Made by a program: the position numbers and the translations under genes | The notes under the pieces: generated by a model | What the model was told of the DNA's origin: nothing | Seen by the model: only the letters and a program-made list of their open reading frames with translations | Databases searched by the model: none | Assembly (NCBI GenBank): GCA_005883235.1 | Contig: VAYE01000034.1 | Span: forward strand, 1 to 9,329 | From: Actinomycetota bacterium | GTDB lineage: Bacteria > Actinomycetota > Thermoleophilia > Gaiellales > Gaiellaceae | Length of the DNA: 9,329 nt | Direction of reading: 5' to 3' | Shown: piece by piece, positions 6,458 through 9,329 of the stretch | How the letters are laid out: each line of letters begins with the position of its first letter | Numbering within the stretch: position 1 is the first letter of the stretch

Positions 6458-6874
6458 GTGGAACTCGCCGATACGAGCGCCTGGACGAACCGGCATCGCG
6501 ACGACGCCACTCGCGCCAACTTTGACACGCGGGTCGTGCGGGGCGAGATCGCCACGTGCCCTCCTGTGCTGATGGAGTTGCTGTGGTCGGCACGGGCTTC
6601 AGCCGAGTTCGAGGACACGGTGTCGAGGATGTCTGCGCTTCCTCAGCTCGAGGCGAATCGGCCGGTGTGGGATCGCGCCGTCGCAGTGTGGCGCGAACTC
6701 GTGCGGCGCGGGAGGCACCGACAAGCGCACCAGCCGGATCTCCTCATCGCCGCGGCTGCTGAGCTGGCGGGCGTGCCCGTCTGTCACTACGACCGCCACT
6801 TCGAGGTGATTGCCGAGGTGACGGGTCAGCCGATGCGCGCGATCGCGCCACTCGGCACACTGACGAGTGGTTGA
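6458..6874 (+). CDS. vapC: VapC toxin, PIN-domain ribonuclease
   Basis: A 138-residue PIN-domain protein, the usual VapC size. The four acidic residues that hold the catalytic magnesium are all visible: Asp5 in ELADTSAW, Glu40 in PPVLMELLW, Asp94 in HQPDLLIAAAA and Asp112 in CHYDRHFE. VapC toxins cut tRNA or rRNA and stop translation until neutralised by VapB; the exact target cannot be read here. GTG 6458 places the first Asp at residue 5 as in the family; the in-frame ATG 6407 would overlap vapB and add an arginine-rich tail. It is intact, so the pair should be functional. The stop TGA (6872-6874) overlaps the TTG start of the following glycosyltransferase. A hand count of 6481-6540 gives 41 of 60 G+C, a little lower than the glycosyltransferases, which fits separate arrival of the module. 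Confidence 0.87.
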   Translation: MELADTSAWTNRHRDDATRANFDTRVVRGEIATCPPVLMELLWSARASAEFEDTVSRMSALPQLEANRPVWDRAVAVWRELVRRGRHRQAHQPDLLIAAAAELAGVPVCHYDRHFEVIAEVTGQPMRAIAPLGTLTSG

Positions 6875-7899
6875 AGCGCCTTCTCTTCGTCACCCAGCAG
6901 ATCGATCCGGGGCATCCCGCTCTCGCGGCGACCGTGCCGATGATCGCCGCGCTCGCTCGCCGCGTCGACGAGGTGGTGGTGCTCGCGGACGGCGCCGTCC
7001 CGGACGCGCTGCCCTCGAACTGCCGCGTGCGGACGTTCCGCGCCCCCACGAAGGCCGGCCGGGGGCTCCGGTTCGAGCGGGCGCTGGCAGCCGAGCTCCC
7101 GGGTCTCCGCGGCGGCGCCGTCGTCGCCCACATGTGCCCGATCTACGCCGTCCTGGCCGCGCCTCTCGTCCGGCCGCTCAAGATCCCACTCGTGCTCTGG
7201 TACACGCACTGGCGCCCCAGCCGATTGCTGCGCGCGGCCGAGCGGGCCTCGACGGTGGTGGCGAGCGTCGACCGGCGGTCCTTTCCGCTCCGGTCGTCGA
7301 AGGTGCGCGCGATCGGTCACGGGATCGAGGTCGACGAGTTCGCCTGCCGCGATCGGGACGGCGACGGAAGCCTGCGCCTGCTCGCGCTCGGTCGCTATTC
7401 GCCCGCGAAGGGTCTGGGCGTCGTCGTGCACGCGGTGGCCGCGACCGATGCGCGGTTGACGGTGCACGGGCCCACGCTGACCTCGCTCGAGCGCGAGCAC
7501 CGAGCCACGCTCGCCCAGCTCGTCGACGCGCTCGGCGTGAGCGATCGCGTGCGGCTCGAGGGGCCCGTCCCGCGCGCGCAGGTGCCCGAGCTCTTTGCCG
7601 AAGCCGACCTGCTCGTGAACAACATGCGCGCCGGCGCGCCGGACAAGGTCGTGTACGAGGCCGCTGCCAGCTGCCTGCCGGTCGTCGCCTCGAACCCCGT
7701 CTTCGACGAGCTCCTGGGGCCCGAGCTGCGGTTCGCGCGGGACGATCCCGACGAGCTTGCGGCGCGGCTGCGCGAGTTCGAGGGTCGGGACGACGCCGCC
7801 CGGCGCGAGCTGGGACGGCGGCTGCGGGAGAAGGTCGCGGCGCACCACTCGGCCGATACGTGGGCCGACGGCATCCTCGGGGCGGCACGCCTCCGATGA
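6871..7899 (+). CDS. GT4-like glycosyltransferase with altered EX7E motif
   Basis: A 342-residue GT-B protein. It opens with RLLFVTQQIDPGHPALAAT, a first Rossmann strand and loop, and has no signal peptide. The segment LVLWYTHWRPSRLLRAAERAS lies in the acceptor-domain end, and the donor domain starts at RLLALGRYSPAKGLGVVVHA. The donor motif region reads NNMRAGAPDKVVYEAAA (from Asn250). Glu263 corresponds to the second glutamate of EX7E, while the position of the first holds a glycine with Asp258-Lys259 nearby; this DK variant occurs in some actinobacterial GT4-like proteins as I recall them. It probably adds a sugar in the same glycan pathway. TTG 6871 overlaps the vapC stop as TTGA and matches the beginning of the first strand; no other start fits. 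Its own stop overlaps the next ATG as ATGA. Substrate is unknown. Confidence 0.83.
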   Translation: MKRLLFVTQQIDPGHPALAATVPMIAALARRVDEVVVLADGAVPDALPSNCRVRTFRAPTKAGRGLRFERALAAELPGLRGGAVVAHMCPIYAVLAAPLVRPLKIPLVLWYTHWRPSRLLRAAERASTVVASVDRRSFPLRSSKVRAIGHGIEVDEFACRDRDGDGSLRLLALGRYSPAKGLGVVVHAVAATDARLTVHGPTLTSLEREHRATLAQLVDALGVSDRVRLEGPVPRAQVPELFAEADLLVNNMRAGAPDKVVYEAAASCLPVVASNPVFDELLGPELRFARDDPDELAARLREFEGRDDAARRELGRRLREKVAAHHSADTWADGILGAARLR

Positions 7900-9017
7900 G
7901 CGACCTGATCCTCCACATGCAGAAGGTGGCCGGGATCTCCGGCTCGGAGGCGCACCTGCTCTCACTGCTCCCGCGCCTGCGCGAGCGGGGCTGGAACGTC
8001 CGCATGCTGATGCTGCACGAGCACGAGCCGGGCGCCTGGGAGTTCGCGCGCGAGCTCGAGGAGCGGGGGGTTTCTCTGGACGCGATTCCGCTCCGCGCAG
8101 ACGTCGACCCGATCGCCTTCCTCCACCTGGGCGGCTACCTCCTGCGGCACCGGCCCGCGCTCCTGCACACGCACCTCGTCCACGCCGACGTCTATGGCCA
8201 GATCGCCGGAACCCTGGCTCGGGTCCCGCTCCGCTTCAGCACGAAGCACGGCTTCAACGAGTTCCGCGAGGGGCGCGGCTTCGCCCTCGCCGACCGGACG
8301 GTGGCGAGCCTCGCGCACGTCCACATCGCGATCTCGCGCGGCCTGGCCCGTTACCTCGCCGACACCGAGGGGTTCTCGGAAGGCGGTTTCGAGATCGTCC
8401 ACTACGGGATCCCTCCGGCGGACGAGCCCAAGCCCTACGAGGGGCCGCCGCGGCTTCTCTGCGTCGGCAGGCTGATCCCGATCAAGGGGCACGTCGTCCT
8501 CCTGCGCGCGCTCGCGCAGGCGCGGCTCGAGGTGCCGGAGGTCGAGCTTGCGATCGCGGGCCGCGGCGCGCTCGAGCCGGCGCTCCGCGCCCTCGCGAAG
8601 GAGCTCGAGCTCGAGGACGCCGTCCGCTTCCTCGGCCATGTGGTGCCGGTGCAGCAGGCGATCGAGGAGGCGGGAATCGTCGTCGTCCCGTCGCTGGGGG
8701 AGGGCTTCGGGATGGTCGCGCTCGAGGCGATGGAGCGGGCGCGCCCGGTGATCGCGGCCGCGATCGGCGGGCTCGGCGACATCGTGCGCGACGGGGAGAC
8801 GGGCCTGCTCGTCCCACCCGCCGAGGTCGAGCCGCTCGCCAGCGCAATCGTCGAGCTCGCCCGCGACCCCGCGCGGGCGGCGCGGATGGGCCGGGCCGGC
8901 CGACGTCGTGCACTAGTGCACTTTCTCGAGGCTCGCGCGACCGACCGGACGGAGATCCTCTACCGCGCGTTTCTCGACGGGGAGCGGCCCACGACGACGA
9001 GCCCGGCGGTCTCGTAG
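7896..9017 (+). CDS. GT4-family glycosyltransferase
   Basis: A 373-residue GT-B enzyme with an intact GT4 signature. The N-terminal loop MQKVAGISGSEAHLLSL (8-24) is of the type seen in GT4 enzymes that use nucleotide sugars and lipid-linked acceptors; HTHLVHADVYG begins at His91 and FSTKHGFNEF follows. The donor domain starts at RLLCVGRLIPIKGHVVLL with the usual GR...KG pair, and the EX7E motif is EGFGMVALE (Glu269, Glu277), followed by ARPVIAAAIGGLGDIV and a TGLLVPP loop. ATG 7896 overlaps the previous stop as ATGA; the same frame stays open upstream to about 6867 but that part is not protein-like. The 3' end overlaps the convergent minus-strand gene by 58 bases. It is the most conventional glycosyltransferase of the set and probably active. 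Confidence 0.9.
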   Translation: MSDLILHMQKVAGISGSEAHLLSLLPRLRERGWNVRMLMLHEHEPGAWEFARELEERGVSLDAIPLRADVDPIAFLHLGGYLLRHRPALLHTHLVHADVYGQIAGTLARVPLRFSTKHGFNEFREGRGFALADRTVASLAHVHIAISRGLARYLADTEGFSEGGFEIVHYGIPPADEPKPYEGPPRLLCVGRLIPIKGHVVLLRALAQARLEVPEVELAIAGRGALEPALRALAKELELEDAVRFLGHVVPVQQAIEEAGIVVVPSLGEGFGMVALEAMERARPVIAAAIGGLGDIVRDGETGLLVPPAEVEPLASAIVELARDPARAARMGRAGRRRALVHFLEARATDRTEILYRAFLDGERPTTTSPAVS

Positions 9018-9329
9018 ACGAGCCGGCTTCCCGGCTCCGAGAGAAGGCCGCGGATCGCGAACCGGTCGTTCACGCGGTCGAGCACGAGCAGGTCGTAGCC
9101 GCGGACGGTCGAGCGCCACGAGCCGCCGAACGGGAGGCCGAAGTCGTAGATCTGGAGGATTCGCGAGCGCCGGAGCAGCTCGAGCCGGGCGTCGTAGGCG
9201 ATCCGCCCGGCGAGCTGCGGGTCCTTCCAGAGCAGCCAGTCGGCGTATTTGACGTTCGCGAGCACGCGCGCGTGGGGCGCCGCCGCGAGCTGGGCCGCCT
9301 TCGCCGGGTACGCGCGCTCGAAGAACGAG
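8960..9329 (-). CDS. C-terminal part of a probable polytopic membrane protein, 5' end beyond window
   Basis: The minus strand is open from the window edge to TAG at 8962-8960, giving the last 122 residues of a larger protein. The segment RVLANVKYADWLLWKDPQLAGRIAYDARLELL, beginning about 22 residues in, resembles the soluble extracytoplasmic C-terminal domain of actinobacterial polytopic glycosyltransferases or related glycan membrane proteins, where a pattern of A-D-W-L-L-W, then P-x-L-x-G-R, then Y-D-x-R recurs. It continues with ILQIYDFGLPFG, YDLLVLDRVND and a closing strand LVYETAGLVVVGR. No membrane helix falls within the visible part. The conventional-looking GTG at 9265 is internal, since the frame and conserved style continue upstream. 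The name rests on recalled family resemblance, so the identity is moderate; the coding status is more secure. Confidence 0.6.
   Translation of the reverse strand, partial: SFFERAYPAKAAQLAAAPHARVLANVKYADWLLWKDPQLAGRIAYDARLELLRRSRILQIYDFGLPFGGSWRSTVRGYDLLVLDRVNDRFAIRGLLSEPGSRLVYETAGLVVVGRSPSRNAR

Noticed and set aside
6867..7895. Open frame fused in front of the last glycosyltransferase
   Set aside because: Composition is Arg/Gly/Ala-rich without fold motifs, while another frame over the same bases encodes a clear glycosyltransferase. The true start is ATG 7896.
1..9329. CRISPR array, tRNA, insertion sequence or defence island
   Set aside because: No spaced direct repeats, cloverleaf, transposase-like protein or terminal inverted repeats were found; vapBC is the only accessory-type module.

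Overview
The window is very GC-rich (a hand count of one glycosyltransferase stretch gives 46 of 60 bases) and almost fully coding. It uses many GTG and TTG starts, has almost no Shine-Dalgarno sequences, and most neighbouring genes overlap by 4 bases. Protein style and promoter style (bare -10 boxes just before start codons) suggest a high-GC actinobacterium, perhaps Thermoleophilia/Gaiellales-like. That placement is inference, not something a marker gene here proves.

The content is a surface-polysaccharide or glycan locus. At the left edge (1-877, minus) is a GT-B glycosyltransferase whose C-terminus lies outside the window. An 18-30 bp divergent spacer with a symmetric TATA core separates it from a plus-strand run: a Wzx-type flippase carrying a frame break and apparent internal deletion (908-2058), two GT4 glycosyltransferases (2055-3191, 3188-4282), a NodB-fold polysaccharide deacetylase (4279-5172) and a two-lobed GNAT-type acyltransferase (5169-6182).

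A 42-bp gap with a recognisable leaderless promoter and a 7-bp inverted repeat then opens a VapBC toxin-antitoxin pair (6225-6874). Two more glycosyltransferases follow without a gap (6871-7899, 7896-9017); the first has its TTG start inside the vapC stop. At the right edge a minus-strand gene (8960-9329, 5' end outside) runs convergently into the last glycosyltransferase with a 58-bp overlap. It looks like the soluble C-terminal domain of a polytopic membrane protein.

Together the genes would build a lipid-linked oligosaccharide on the cytoplasmic face (GTs), modify amino-sugar acyl groups (deacetylase plus GNAT) and export it (flippase). The flippase as read here would not be functional. 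No priming glycosyltransferase, polymerase or sugar-nucleotide enzyme lies in the window, so the locus extends beyond it. The points most worth a second look are the flippase deletion joint, the six consecutive NTGA start/stop overlaps that imply two CTG starts, and the VapBC pair wired into the glycosyltransferase run. No tRNA, rRNA, CRISPR or insertion sequence was seen, and no stretch longer than 300 bases lacks a gene.
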